Assembly (NCBI RefSeq): GCF_001422405.1
Contig: NZ_LMMV01000012.1
Location: 412,830 to 476,829 of the forward strand
DNA from: Pseudorhodoferax sp. Leaf267
GTDB lineage: Bacteria; Pseudomonadota; Gammaproteobacteria; Burkholderiales; Burkholderiaceae_C
Reading direction: 5' to 3'
Length of the DNA: 64,000 nt
The notes beneath the pieces were generated by a model. It was not told the origin of the DNA, did not search any database, and worked only from the letters and a program-made list of their open reading frames with translations. Within the stretch, counting starts at the first letter, position 1, and each line of letters begins with the position of its first letter. Shown piece after piece: positions 35,672-43,542 of this stretch. A program made the position numbers and the translations under genes.

Positions 35672-36062
35672 GAGATCCCTGGGCTAGAGAGCAATCGGAG
35701 GCCCTGGAACGAGCGGCGGCGGCAGAGAGGGAAGTAGGAACGGCTGCCGCAAGTCTGCAACAAGAACGTTGCGAATTGTAACGGCGATATGTTTCGATCT
35801 AGTTGCATTGCAACGCGGCCTTGGACTTGCGCGGCGCTTATTATCGAATTGCATGCACTCGACCAGATTCACGCGAATGCATTCAAAGACTGATTATGTC
35901 GTCCCAACGCGGTGACTGATTGCGGCCTTGTGCCTTGAAGTTCATGCTTTCCATAGATCGCCCGAATGTTAGCCGGTGGGTGTGACCGAGCAACTTCCAA
36001 GCCATTCCGACTTGTAACAACTCGCAGGGCGTTCGTGGAACAAGCCACCTTCCCGCACAGCA
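35672..36062 (-). other. Leader and probable control region upstream of epsA
   Basis: These 391 bases hold no gene that I can support. On the - strand, TTGCTC at 35993-35988 and TAACAT at 35971-35966 are 16 bases apart and could be a weak promoter, about 300 bases before epsA. Nearer the gene, at 35757-35814, lies a cluster of GTTGC/GCAAC half-sites. The stretch is AT-richer than the coding DNA around it. Nothing like a terminator for epsP is convincing. Confidence 0.4.
35757..35814. promoter_or_regulatory. Cluster of inverted GTTGC/GCAAC half-sites upstream of epsA
   Basis: Half-sites are GCAAC 35757-35761, GTTGC 35768-35772, GTAAC 35778-35782 (one mismatch), GTTGC 35802-35806 and GCAAC 35810-35814. 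The last two make a perfect palindrome, GTTGCATTGCAAC; the first two make GCAACAAGAACGTTGC. The centres of the palindromes at 35775 and 35808 are 33 bases apart, close to three helical turns. The cluster lies 86-143 bases before the epsA start. Operator function is inference. Confidence 0.45.
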
Positions 36063-36521
36063 TCAATTGTTGATCTTGTGACGCCATGACGCGACTGATG
36101 CTGCGATGAGGTTGTGCACCTCTCTGTAGACGGTCTCGTGCTTCAGGTAGGGGTCGGGAATCGACTGGCCCAGGCCAGCGCCCATCAGGTGGATCTTGCC
36201 GCGAGCCGTTGGGTCGAGCTTGAGCACGCTGCGGGCATGGTGCGTCTCCATGACCAGAATGAGGTCGGCCCACCAGGTCAGCGTGCGATCGATGGATTGG
36301 GACCGGTGACTCTGCAGACTCGCCGCCAGCGTGGGTTGCGTGCGCGCCACGAACAGCACGGTCTCATCCGCCGGCTTGCCCGGGATTGCCTTGGTCCCCG
36401 CCGAACGCACCTGCGCGGTGGCAGCGCGCCCATCCTCTGCCAATTGCAGGCGCACCATGGCTTCGGCCAGTGGGCTGCGGCAGATGTTGCCAGTGCATAC
36501 CAGGAGAATTCTTTCGAACAT
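36063..36521 (-). CDS. epsP: Low-molecular-weight protein-tyrosine phosphatase EpsP
   Basis: A 152-residue phosphatase with the catalytic loop VCTGNICRSP (Cys9, Arg15) and the general-acid Asp123 in IPDPYLKHE. It would remove phosphate from the EpsG/EpsF system and so regulate polymer length. ATG 36521 is the family start; the enormous frame continuing upstream to 38306 is antisense to the phosphate transporter genes and is not real. It lies 391 bases before epsA on the same strand and is separated from EpsG by the whole locus. Confidence 0.9.
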   Translation of the reverse strand: MFERILLVCTGNICRSPLAEAMVRLQLAEDGRAATAQVRSAGTKAIPGKPADETVLFVARTQPTLAASLQSHRSQSIDRTLTWWADLILVMETHHARSVLKLDPTARGKIHLMGAGLGQSIPDPYLKHETVYREVHNLIAASVASWRHKINN

Positions 36522-36791
36522 GGGGGGCGGAGCATCGTGTCGCGTCTGGCAAGGGCGGCCCTTGCCAAGGCCATGCTGGTGCGCCATGCACCAGTGCGGG
36601 GCGTCGACGCAACGCCCGGACGGCATTGTGCAGGAGGGCTCACCGCGCCGTGTAGAGGGTGGTCGAACCGAAGCTCTGCGCGCACTGGCCCTAGCAGGTT
36701 TTCGGCGCCTGGTGGCCGGGATTCGCGCAGGTACACTGCGCGCCGTCACCGCCCCGTCACACTGCTGACACACTCCCCCAGGATTCACGCC

Positions 36792-37439
36792 ATGCTGTTT
36801 GGCAAGCTGATGCCGCGCGACGGCAATTTCTTCGAGATGTTCAACCAGCATGCAGACCGCATCGTGGAGGCCGCGCGCGCGTTCTCGCAGCTGGTGGCCA
36901 ACTACAACGATCCGCACCTGCGCGAGCAGTACAACCGCGACGTGGACAACGCCGAGCGGGCTGCGGACCGCGTGACGCACGAGGTCAGCCGTGTGTTGCA
37001 CAAGACCTTCATCACACCGATCGACCGCGACCAGATCCATTCGCTCATCAACTCCATGGACGACGTGGCCGACCTGATCCAGGACTCGGCCGAGACGATG
37101 GCGCTGTATGACGTGCGCGTGATGACGGACGAGATCCGGCGTCTGACGGAGCTGTCCGTGAAGTGCTGCGAGCGCGTGCGCGATGCCGTGAGGATGCTGG
37201 CCAACATTGCAGAGCCGGCCACGGCCGAGGCCGCGATCAAGACCTGCGAGGAGATCGACAAGCTGGAGTCGGACGCCGACCGGGTCATGCGCTCGGCCAT
37301 GAGCAAGCTGTTTCGCGAAGAGCCCGACGTGCGCGAAGTGATCAAACTCAAGGCCATCTACGAGCTGCTCGAGACGATCACCGACAAATGTGAAGACGTC
37401 GCCAACCTCATCGAGGGCATCGTCCTCGAGAACTCCTGA
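36792..37439 (+). CDS. DUF47 / PhoU-like phosphate transport regulator
   Basis: A 215-residue helical protein of the PhoU-like DUF47 family, usually encoded beside Pit transporters and thought to control their activity. The family opening LMPRDGNFFEMFNQHADRI, the metal-binding-type segment SMDDVADLIQDSAETM and the C-terminal ELLETITDKCEDVANLIEGI are all present. ATG 36792 is chosen by family length; the open frame upstream to 36114 overlaps epsP in antisense. It is followed 15 bases later by pitA. The 270 bases before it, shared with divergent epsP, must hold its promoter. Confidence 0.9.
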   Translation: MLFGKLMPRDGNFFEMFNQHADRIVEAARAFSQLVANYNDPHLREQYNRDVDNAERAADRVTHEVSRVLHKTFITPIDRDQIHSLINSMDDVADLIQDSAETMALYDVRVMTDEIRRLTELSVKCCERVRDAVRMLANIAEPATAEAAIKTCEEIDKLESDADRVMRSAMSKLFREEPDVREVIKLKAIYELLETITDKCEDVANLIEGIVLENS

Positions 37440-37454
37440 CGCGGGTCGCGCAAG

Positions 37455-38465
37455 ATGGCTTCTGTGCAGGTGGCCCTGTGGGTCGTGGTCATGCTGGTGG
37501 CGCTGGCGCTGGTGTTCGACTTCATGAATGGTTTTCACGACGCGGCCAATTCGATCGCGACCGTGGTGTCCACCGGCGTGCTCAAGCCGGGCCAGGCGGT
37601 GGTGTTCGCCGCCTTCTTCAATTTCATCGCCATCTTCGTGTTCCACCTCAGCGTGGCCGCCACGGTGGGCAAGGGCATCGCGCAGCCCGGCATCGTCGAT
37701 GTGCACGTGGTGTTCGGTGCGCTGATCGGCGCCATTTCCTGGAACCTGATCACCTGGTACTACGGCATCCCGAGCAGCTCTTCGCACGCCTTGATCGGCG
37801 GCATCGTAGGCGCCGTGATGGCCAAGACCGGGGCCAGCGGGCTGGTTGGCAGCGGCATCGCCAAGACGGTTGCCTTCATCTTCGTGTCGCCACTGCTGGG
37901 CTATGTGCTGGGCTCGCTGATGCTGGTGGCGGTGTCCTGGATCTTCCGCCGTGCCACGCCCTCGCGCGTGGACCGCTGGTTCCGGCGCCTGCAACTGGTC
38001 TCCGCCGGTGCTTACAGCCTGGGCCACGGCGGCAACGACGCGCAAAAGACCATCGGCATCATCTGGCTGCTGTTGATCGCCACCGGCTACGCATCGGCCA
38101 GCGACGCGTCGCCGCCAGTGTGGGCCATCGTGAGCTGCTATGTGGCGATCGCCGCCGGCACCATGTTCGGTGGCTGGCGCATCGTCAAGACCATGGGGCA
38201 GAAGATCACCAAACTCAAGCCGGTCGGCGGGTTCTGCGCCGAGACGGGCGGGGCGATGACCTTGTTCCTGGCGACGATGCTGGGCATTCCCGTGTCGACC
38301 ACGCACACCATCACGGGCGCCATCGTCGGCGTCGGCTCCACGCGTCGCGCCAGCGCGGTGCGCTGGGGTGTGGCGGGCAATATCGTGTGGGCCTGGATCC
38401 TGACGATCCCGGCCAGTGCATTCGTCGCCGCGATCGCCTACTGGCTCAGCATGGTGCTGTTCTGA
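37455..38465 (+). CDS. pitA: Low-affinity inorganic phosphate transporter, Pit family
   Basis: A 336-residue inner-membrane transporter with the two PHO4 repeats: FMNGFHDAANSIATVVST near the N-terminus and SLGHGGNDAQKTIGII in the second half, then VSTTHTITGAIVG. Ten or so helices. It imports phosphate (as metal-phosphate) using the proton gradient. It sits in an operon with the DUF47 protein and converges with the next gene, whose stop lies only three bases away. Confidence 0.93.
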   Translation: MASVQVALWVVVMLVALALVFDFMNGFHDAANSIATVVSTGVLKPGQAVVFAAFFNFIAIFVFHLSVAATVGKGIAQPGIVDVHVVFGALIGAISWNLITWYYGIPSSSSHALIGGIVGAVMAKTGASGLVGSGIAKTVAFIFVSPLLGYVLGSLMLVAVSWIFRRATPSRVDRWFRRLQLVSAGAYSLGHGGNDAQKTIGIIWLLLIATGYASASDASPPVWAIVSCYVAIAAGTMFGGWRIVKTMGQKITKLKPVGGFCAETGGAMTLFLATMLGIPVSTTHTITGAIVGVGSTRRASAVRWGVAGNIVWAWILTIPASAFVAAIAYWLSMVLF

Positions 38466-38468
38466 TCG

Positions 38469-38918
38469 CTATTGCGAGATCTTGCGCGCCTCTTCGATCT
38501 GGTACTCGAAGTAGCGCTGAAAGCTGAAGGCCAGGCTGGCCATCAGGACGGCCGTGCCGATCAGCAACGAGGCGACCACGGCCGCGATCGTGAACCAGTT
38601 GGTCTGGCCGGGCGGCGCGTCGGCCGCAGCCTGGGTGTTGAAACCGGCATTCCATTTCTCGGTCGAGCGCAGGCCGTAGACGATGGCCGTCAACGCGCCG
38701 GCTGCCACGCTGATGCCCAACAGCGGCATCAGCACCCAGCTCCATTTGTCGTCCAGCCCGTACTGCTGGACGCGCTCGATGCCGTACAGCCCGAGCGCCG
38801 TGGGCAGCGGATACAGCCAGCCCCACAGGTCGCCCCAGCCGTGTAGATAGAAGCGGTGCAGCCCCAACGGGCCGCCCAGCAGGGCGAGCCAGCTCGCGAC
38901 GGTCTTGTTCTTGTGCAT
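38469..38918 (-). CDS. TM2-domain-type membrane protein
   Basis: A 149-residue membrane protein with a TM2-like N-terminal half, VASWLALLGGPLGLHRFYLHGWGD (first helix and the DRFY-like segment as LHRFY), followed by two more helices (about 60-85 and 108-130) and a short charged tail. The role of TM2 proteins in bacteria is not known. It starts 22 bases after the GNAT gene's stop, so the two are likely transcribed together. Confidence 0.72.
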   Translation of the reverse strand: MHKNKTVASWLALLGGPLGLHRFYLHGWGDLWGWLYPLPTALGLYGIERVQQYGLDDKWSWVLMPLLGISVAAGALTAIVYGLRSTEKWNAGFNTQAAADAPPGQTNWFTIAAVVASLLIGTAVLMASLAFSFQRYFEYQIEEARKISQ

Positions 38919-38940
38919 GTGTCCTTCGAGGCGGCGCAGT

Positions 38941-39462
38941 TCAAGTGGCGGGCGTGCTGTCGCCAGCGCCCAGGGGCTTTTCCATCAGCACGACGTCCAG
39001 CCAGCGGTCGAACTTCCAGCCACAGGACTTGAGCACGCCGACCTGCGTGAAGCCCACGGCGCGGTGCACGCCGACGGAGCCGCCGTTGGCCGAGTCGCCG
39101 ATCACGGCGATCAGCTTGCGTACGCCGACCTGTTCGGCCTGCGCCGCCAATGCGCCGAGTAGCTGCCGGCCCAGGCCGCGGCCACTGTGGTCGGCGGCCA
39201 GATAGATCGAGTCTTCGGCCGAGAAGCGGTAAGCCGGGCGCGGCTTGAACCAATTGCAATAGGCAAAGCCCAGCACCTGGCCGTCCTGCTCGGCAACGAG
39301 GTAGGGCAGGCCCTTGGAGAGCACGTCGGCACGGCGCGCCGCCATGTCGGCCACGGTCGGCGGGTCGATCTCGAAGGTTCCCGTGCCGTGCAGCACGTGG
39401 TGGGTGTAAATGGCGGAGATGGCCGGCACGTCGGCATCGATGCTGGAGCGGATGAGGGGCAT
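38941..39462 (-). CDS. GNAT-family N-acetyltransferase, phosphinothricin-acetyltransferase-like
   Basis: A 173-residue acetyltransferase. It begins PLIRSSIDADVPAISAIYTHHV and has the acetyl-CoA loop DHSGRGLGRQLLGAL near residues 91-105 and the closing RAVGFTQVGVLKSCGWKFDRWLDVVLMEK typical of the Pat/Bar group. Members acetylate amino acids or analogues; the natural substrate here is unknown. Its start lies 16 bases from the divergent rpsP promoter. Confidence 0.85.
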   Translation of the reverse strand: MPLIRSSIDADVPAISAIYTHHVLHGTGTFEIDPPTVADMAARRADVLSKGLPYLVAEQDGQVLGFAYCNWFKPRPAYRFSAEDSIYLAADHSGRGLGRQLLGALAAQAEQVGVRKLIAVIGDSANGGSVGVHRAVGFTQVGVLKSCGWKFDRWLDVVLMEKPLGAGDSTPAT

Positions 39463-39477
39463 GGAATCCTGGGGGCG

Positions 39478-39496
39478 CTATAATCGCGGGCTTTTC
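39478..39496 (+). promoter_or_regulatory. rpsP operon promoter -10 region and GC-rich discriminator
   Basis: The sequence CTATAATCGCGGGCTTTTC has a perfect TATAAT (39479-39484) and is repeated exactly at 41227-41245 before rplS. No good -35 hexamer is visible at the usual distance. The GC-rich discriminator after the -10 box is typical of stringently controlled ribosomal promoters. Confidence 0.72.
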
Positions 39497-39554
39497 AGCG
39501 TGTGCTGGCCGGGTGGCCACAGCGCGTGTCTCAACGCTGAACGAGAGTTCATCG

Positions 39555-39586
39555 TCGGTCCTCTTCAGCGCTTCGCGCCGGACCGA
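39555..39586 (+). promoter_or_regulatory. Two-part hairpin in the rpsP leader
   Basis: TCGGTCC at 39555-39561 pairs with GGACCGA at 39580-39586, and inside it GCGC at 39568-39571 pairs with GCGC at 39575-39578 around a TTC loop. It lies just before the AGAGGA ribosome-binding site of rpsP, so it could take part in translational control. No known leader family is claimed. Confidence 0.45.
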
Positions 39587-39603
39587 CCCCCAGAGGATAA
39601 ATC

Positions 39604-39876
39604 ATGGTTGTCATCCGGCTTTCCCGTGGCGGTGCAAAAGCACGTCCCTTCTTCAACATCGTCGTGGCCGACAAGCGTACCCGTCGCGACGGCCGCTTCA
39701 TCGAGCGTATCGGTTTCTACAACCCGATCGCCAAGTCCAACGAAGAGAGCATCCGCATCGCCCAGGATCGCCTGAGCTACTGGCGCGGTGTCGGCGCCCA
39801 GGCGTCCCCCACGGTGGAACGCCTGGTGGCCCAGGCTGCCGCCAAGACGGCCGCTGCTCCCGCTGCTGCTGCCTGA
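39604..39876 (+). CDS. rpsP: 30S ribosomal protein S16
   Basis: A 90-residue protein with the S16 signature [23 protein letters not shown] and [16 protein letters not shown]. The last 25 residues are rich in Ala, a usual C-terminal extension in this group. AGAGGA at 39592-39597 is a good ribosome-binding site. It heads the conserved rpsP-rimM-trmD-rplS group and has its own strong promoter at 39478. Confidence 0.97.
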   Translation: MVVIRLSRGGAKARPFFNIVVADKRTRRDGRFIERIGFYNPIAKSNEESIRIAQDRLSYWRGVGAQASPTVERLVAQAAAKTAAAPAAAA

Positions 39877-39890
39877 GGGTTGGCCTGCTG

Positions 39891-40469
39891 ATGTTGCAGG
39901 CACTTGACCCGGCGCCCCTGCCGGACGATGCGATCGAAATCGCGCGCATCGCCGGTGCCTGGGGCGTCAAGGGCTGGCTCAAGATCCAGCCCTACAGCGC
40001 CCAACCCGAGGCGCTTTTTTCATCCAAGCGTTGGTATCTGCAGCCCCCTGAAAAGGGCCCGCAGCCTTTTGCCGGCACCTTGCTGCTGCGCGTACGTGAG
40101 GCCAGGGAACACGGCGGTGGCGTGGTGGCCTCGATCGATGGCATCGACGACAAGGACGCAGCCGACGCACTGAAGGCCTCGCGCCTGTTCGTGTCGCGCA
40201 CCAGCTTCCCGACGGCCGACCAGGACGAGTACTACTGGGTCGACCTGATCGGCCTGGACGTGGTCAACCGCGAAGGCGTGGCGCTTGGCACGGTGCGCGA
40301 GCTGCTGGCCACCGGTCCGCAGACCGTTCTCGTGCTGGATGCCAGCGAGGCAACGGCCGATGGCGCCACTAAGACCGTCGAGCGCATGATTCCCTTCGTA
40401 TCGGCCTTCGTCGATGGCGTGGACCTGCCTGCGCGGCGCATCACCGTGGACTGGCAGCCCGACTACTGA
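39891..40469 (+). CDS. rimM: Ribosome maturation factor RimM
   Basis: A 192-residue factor for 30S head assembly that works with S19. It has the N-terminal RimM domain (EIARIAGAWGVKGWLKIQPYS) and the C-terminal PRC-barrel (YYWVDLIGLDVVNREG). ATG 39891, 14 bases after rpsP and behind a GAGGG site, gives the usual protein. The open frame upstream to 39513 runs over rpsP. Confidence 0.95.
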   Translation: MLQALDPAPLPDDAIEIARIAGAWGVKGWLKIQPYSAQPEALFSSKRWYLQPPEKGPQPFAGTLLLRVREAREHGGGVVASIDGIDDKDAADALKASRLFVSRTSFPTADQDEYYWVDLIGLDVVNREGVALGTVRELLATGPQTVLVLDASEATADGATKTVERMIPFVSAFVDGVDLPARRITVDWQPDY

Positions 40470-40473
40470 AGCC

Positions 40474-41232
40474 ATGCGCTTCGACGTCGTCACTTTGTTC
40501 CCTGAGCTTTTCGCGCCGTTTTTGTCGAGCGGCGTGACGCGCCGCGCGTTCGAGTCCGGCCAGGTCGAGCTGCGGTTATGGAACCCGCGGGACTGGGCCG
40601 AGGGCAACTACAAGCGCGTGGACGACCGCGCCTTCGGTGGTGGCCCGGGCATGGTCATGATGGCCGAGCCGCTGGCCCGTTGCCTGGACGCCATCGCCGC
40701 CGACCGGCGCGACGTTGCGCCGGTCGTCCTGTTCGCGCCTGTCGGCGAGCCGCTGCGCCACGCCGCGGTGGCCCAGTGGTCGGCCAGTGCCGGTGCCGTG
40801 TTGCTATGCGGCCGCTACGAGGGCATCGACCAGCGGTTGGTCGACCGCTACGTGACGCACTGCATCAGCCTGGGCGACTTTGTTCTTTCGGGTGGCGAGA
40901 TCGCTGCGCTGGCCTTGCTGGACGCGGTGGCGCGACTGCAGCCCGGCGTGCTGAACGACCAGGACAGCCACCAGTTCGACAGCTTCCACCCCGCGCTCGA
41001 CGGGCTTCTCGACTGTCCGCACTACACGCGGCCCGAAGACTGGCGCGGCGCCGCCGTGCCCGAGGTGCTGCTGTCGGGCCACCATGGCCGCATCGCGCGC
41101 TGGCGCCGCGACGCGCAGCTGCGGCTGACGGCCGCGCAGCGCCCCGATCTGCTGGCCGCGGCCCGGGCAGCGGGGCGGCTTACGAAGCAGGATGAAGCCG
41201 TTTTGGCGCAAGCGCCCACAGCCGGGCTATAA
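40474..41232 (+). CDS. trmD: tRNA (guanine-N1)-methyltransferase TrmD
   Basis: A 252-residue SPOUT enzyme that methylates G37 of certain tRNAs using S-adenosylmethionine. Visible are MRFDVVTLFPELF, GGGPGMVM, LLCGRYEGIDQRL and the knotted cofactor site SLGDFVLSGGE. It starts four bases after rimM. Its TAA stop at 41230-41232 lies inside the TATAAT of the rplS promoter, so that promoter is read from within the end of this gene. Confidence 0.96.
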   Translation: MRFDVVTLFPELFAPFLSSGVTRRAFESGQVELRLWNPRDWAEGNYKRVDDRAFGGGPGMVMMAEPLARCLDAIAADRRDVAPVVLFAPVGEPLRHAAVAQWSASAGAVLLCGRYEGIDQRLVDRYVTHCISLGDFVLSGGEIAALALLDAVARLQPGVLNDQDSHQFDSFHPALDGLLDCPHYTRPEDWRGAAVPEVLLSGHHGRIARWRRDAQLRLTAAQRPDLLAAARAAGRLTKQDEAVLAQAPTAGL

Positions 41233-41245
41233 TCGCGGGCTTTTC
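41227..41245 (+). promoter_or_regulatory. rplS promoter -10 region and discriminator
   Basis: CTATAATCGCGGGCTTTTC, identical to the rpsP promoter core. TATAAT is at 41228-41233 and contains the trmD stop codon. A TTGGCG at 41203-41208 is 19 bases upstream and could be a weak -35. A leader of about 100 bases follows before rplS. Confidence 0.68.
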
Positions 41246-41347
41246 GATCCTCTGGCCGGCCGCCTGCGCATGTCGCTGCAGGCAAGTGCGAAAGCCACGC
41301 GGCAGTCTTTGCCGCAACGAGCGCGGACATGATCGGGCAAGGAAAAC

Positions 41348-41737
41348 ATGAACCTCATCCAAACTCTCGAGCAGGAAGAAATTGCTCGCCTTGGGAAAAC
41401 CATTCCCGCATTCGCACCTGGCGACACCGTGATCGTCAGCGTCAACGTGGTCGAAGGCGCACGCAAGCGTGTCCAGGCCTACGAAGGCGTGGTCATCGCC
41501 AAGCGCAACCGCGGCCTGAACAGCGCGTTCACCGTGCGCAAGATCTCCAGCGGCGAAGGCGTGGAGCGTACGTTCCAGACCTACAGCCCGTTGATCGCCG
41601 GCATCGAAGTCAAGCGCCGCGGTGATGTGCGCCGCGCCAAGCTGTACTACCTGCGTGAGCGCAGCGGCAAGTCGGCTCGTATCAAGGAAAAGCTGGTGCT
41701 CAAGAGCGCCGCTCCCAAGGCCGCCGCAGCCCAGTAA
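41348..41737 (+). CDS. rplS: 50S ribosomal protein L19
   Basis: A 129-residue protein with the L19 signature [28 protein letters not shown] and the closing [35 protein letters not shown] precedes the ATG. It has its own promoter at 41227 besides reading from the rpsP promoter, and it ends with a clear terminator at 41766. Confidence 0.97.
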   Translation: MNLIQTLEQEEIARLGKTIPAFAPGDTVIVSVNVVEGARKRVQAYEGVVIAKRNRGLNSAFTVRKISSGEGVERTFQTYSPLIAGIEVKRRGDVRRAKLYYLRERSGKSARIKEKLVLKSAAPKAAAAQ

Positions 41738-41765
41738 GCCACCGACCTTCCGGTCGCCAGGCTCC

Positions 41766-41805
41766 AGCCGCTACCAGCTTGATGCTTGTGGCGGCTTTTC
41801 TTTTT
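41766..41805 (+). terminator. Intrinsic terminator after rplS
   Basis: AGCCGC at 41766-41771 pairs with GCGGCT at 41791-41796, and the stem continues inward through TACCAGC and GCTTGTG with one mismatch, around a TTGAT loop. A T-rich run (TTTTCTTTTT) follows. It ends the rpsP operon. Confidence 0.85.
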
Positions 41806-41820
41806 CCGACGTGAGCGCCT

Positions 41821-42522
41821 GTGTCTGATCTTCCCCTGACGCCTCTGTCCAAGATCCCGAACTTCGACCCGCGCCACGCGCCGTCGCTCGGCACGGACGC
41901 ACATCTGCCGGCCGTGCCGGCGGACCGTCTGACGCCGCAGGCCCTGCGCCAACGGTTTCGCATGCCGCCGGTCTGGGAGCCCGAAGTGCGCCAGGAGCCG
42001 CGCTTCATCGACCGTGCGCCGGCGCGCGCCGCCGTGTTGATCCCCATCGTGCAGCGAGGCGATACGCCAACCGTTCTGCTGACCGAGCGCTCGCTGCAGC
42101 TGGCCAACCACTCGGGCCAGATCGCGTTCCCGGGCGGGCGCATCGACAGCACCGACGCCGACGCCGAAGCGGCTGCACTGCGCGAGGCCGAGGAAGAGGT
42201 CGGCCTGGCGCCCGCATTCGTCGAGATCATCGGCGCCCTGTCCAACTACGTGACGGGCACGGCGTTCGTGGTGACGCCAGTCGTGGCACTCGTGCGGCCC
42301 GGCTTCACGTTGACGCCCAACCCGGACGAAGTGGCCGATGCCTTCGAGGTGCCGCTGGCCTATCTGATGGACCCGGCCCACCACCACAGGCACATGCTGG
42401 ACTGGGAAGGCCAGCGCCGCCAGTGGTTCTCCATGCCGTTCCAAGACGGCGCCGCCGAGCGTTTCGTGTGGGGCGCAACCGCCGGGATGCTGCGCAATTT
42501 CTACCGTTTCCTGCTCGCCTGA
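41821..42522 (+). CDS. Nudix hydrolase, coenzyme A pyrophosphatase-like
   Basis: A 233-residue enzyme with GTG start. It has the full Nudix box, GG at 105-106 then REAEEEVGL at about 121-129, preceded by the segment LTERSLQLANHSGQIAFPGG that marks the CoA-pyrophosphatase (YeaB/NudL) branch. It would hydrolyse CoA or oxidised CoA to phosphopantetheine and adenosine diphosphate. It begins just after the rplS terminator, so its own promoter is expected in 41737-41820. Confidence 0.88.
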   Translation: MSDLPLTPLSKIPNFDPRHAPSLGTDAHLPAVPADRLTPQALRQRFRMPPVWEPEVRQEPRFIDRAPARAAVLIPIVQRGDTPTVLLTERSLQLANHSGQIAFPGGRIDSTDADAEAAALREAEEEVGLAPAFVEIIGALSNYVTGTAFVVTPVVALVRPGFTLTPNPDEVADAFEVPLAYLMDPAHHHRHMLDWEGQRRQWFSMPFQDGAAERFVWGATAGMLRNFYRFLLA

Positions 42523-42555
42523 GCGCGGCGGGGGCGCCGCTATGATGGGCGCCCC

Positions 42556-43542
42556 ATGAGCTTCTTCGCCATATTCAGCGCGCTGCTGCTGGAGCAGGTT
42601 CGGCCACTGGCACGCGACAACGCGATCCACACCTGGCTGCGCTCGTGGGTGCGCTGGACCAGCACCAACTTCGATGCCGGCAAGCCGTCGCACGGATGGG
42701 TGACCTGGGGCCTGGCCGTGCTGCTGCCCTCGCTGCTGACGCTGGGCCTGCACTGGCTGTTGGTCTGGGCCATGGGCTGGCCGGTGGCCGTGCTGTGGAG
42801 CGTGGCCGTCCTGTACGCGACGCTCGGCTTTCGCCAGTTCAGCCACCACTTCACCGAGATCCGCAATGCGCTGGACGCGGGCGACGAAATGCAGGCGCGC
42901 GAGTCCCTGGCGTCGTGGCAGCGCGTCGATGCGAGCGAGCTGCCGCGCAGCGAGATCGTGCGCCATGTCATCGAATATTCGGTGCTGGCCGCGCACCGCC
43001 ACGTGTTTGGCGTGCTCGCCTGGTTCTCGGTGCTGGCCGCCTTCGGCTTCGGCCCCGCCGGTGCAGTGTTCTACCGCTTGAGCGAGTTTGCAGCCCGCTA
43101 CTGGCGCCATCGCAGCCGCATGCAGCAGCAGCCCGCCAGCACCGCGCTGCAGCAGGCCGCGGGCGCGGCCTGGACGGTGATCGATTGGCTGCCGGCGCGT
43201 GCCACCGCCATGGGCTTTGCCATCGTCGGCAGCTTTGAGGACGCGATCGACAGTTGGCGCCACCATGCGCAGCAGTTCCCCAACGACAACGATGGCGTGA
43301 TCCTGGCCGCGACCTCGGGCGCGGTGAATGTGCGGCTGGGGGGCGAGGCGCTCAAGGCCAAGCCGGCGCCGAACGCGGTGCAGACCTTCCAGGCCGATGT
43401 GGAGCAGCTCGATTCCCTGGCCACCCCGGGGCGCGAGCCCGAACTGGGCCATTTGCGCAGTGTCGTGGGCCTGGTGTGGCGGACCGTCGTCATGTGGCTG
43501 GGCCTGCTGGCGCTGCTGACGCTGGCGCGGCTGCTCGGATGA
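42556..43542 (+). CDS. CobD/CbiB-family membrane protein
   Basis: A 328-residue membrane protein of the CobD/CbiB superfamily, with helices at about 50-85 and 150-180 and a final one at 305-325. Members make adenosylcobinamide phosphate, but this shorter type, adjacent to hisC-like aminotransferase in many Burkholderiales, may not be a cobalamin enzyme. It overlaps hisC by four bases (ATGA). No other cobalamin gene is in the window, so no pathway is assigned. Confidence 0.78.
   Translation: MSFFAIFSALLLEQVRPLARDNAIHTWLRSWVRWTSTNFDAGKPSHGWVTWGLAVLLPSLLTLGLHWLLVWAMGWPVAVLWSVAVLYATLGFRQFSHHFTEIRNALDAGDEMQARESLASWQRVDASELPRSEIVRHVIEYSVLAAHRHVFGVLAWFSVLAAFGFGPAGAVFYRLSEFAARYWRHRSRMQQQPASTALQQAAGAAWTVIDWLPARATAMGFAIVGSFEDAIDSWRHHAQQFPNDNDGVILAATSGAVNVRLGGEALKAKPAPNAVQTFQADVEQLDSLATPGREPELGHLRSVVGLVWRTVVMWLGLLALLTLARLLG

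Noticed and set aside
36063-38306. A 747-residue open frame on the - strand running through epsP and far beyond
   Set aside because: Only the last 152 residues are real (EpsP). The rest is antisense to the DUF47 and Pit genes, is rich in His, Arg and Gly as GC-rich shadows are, and has no family character.
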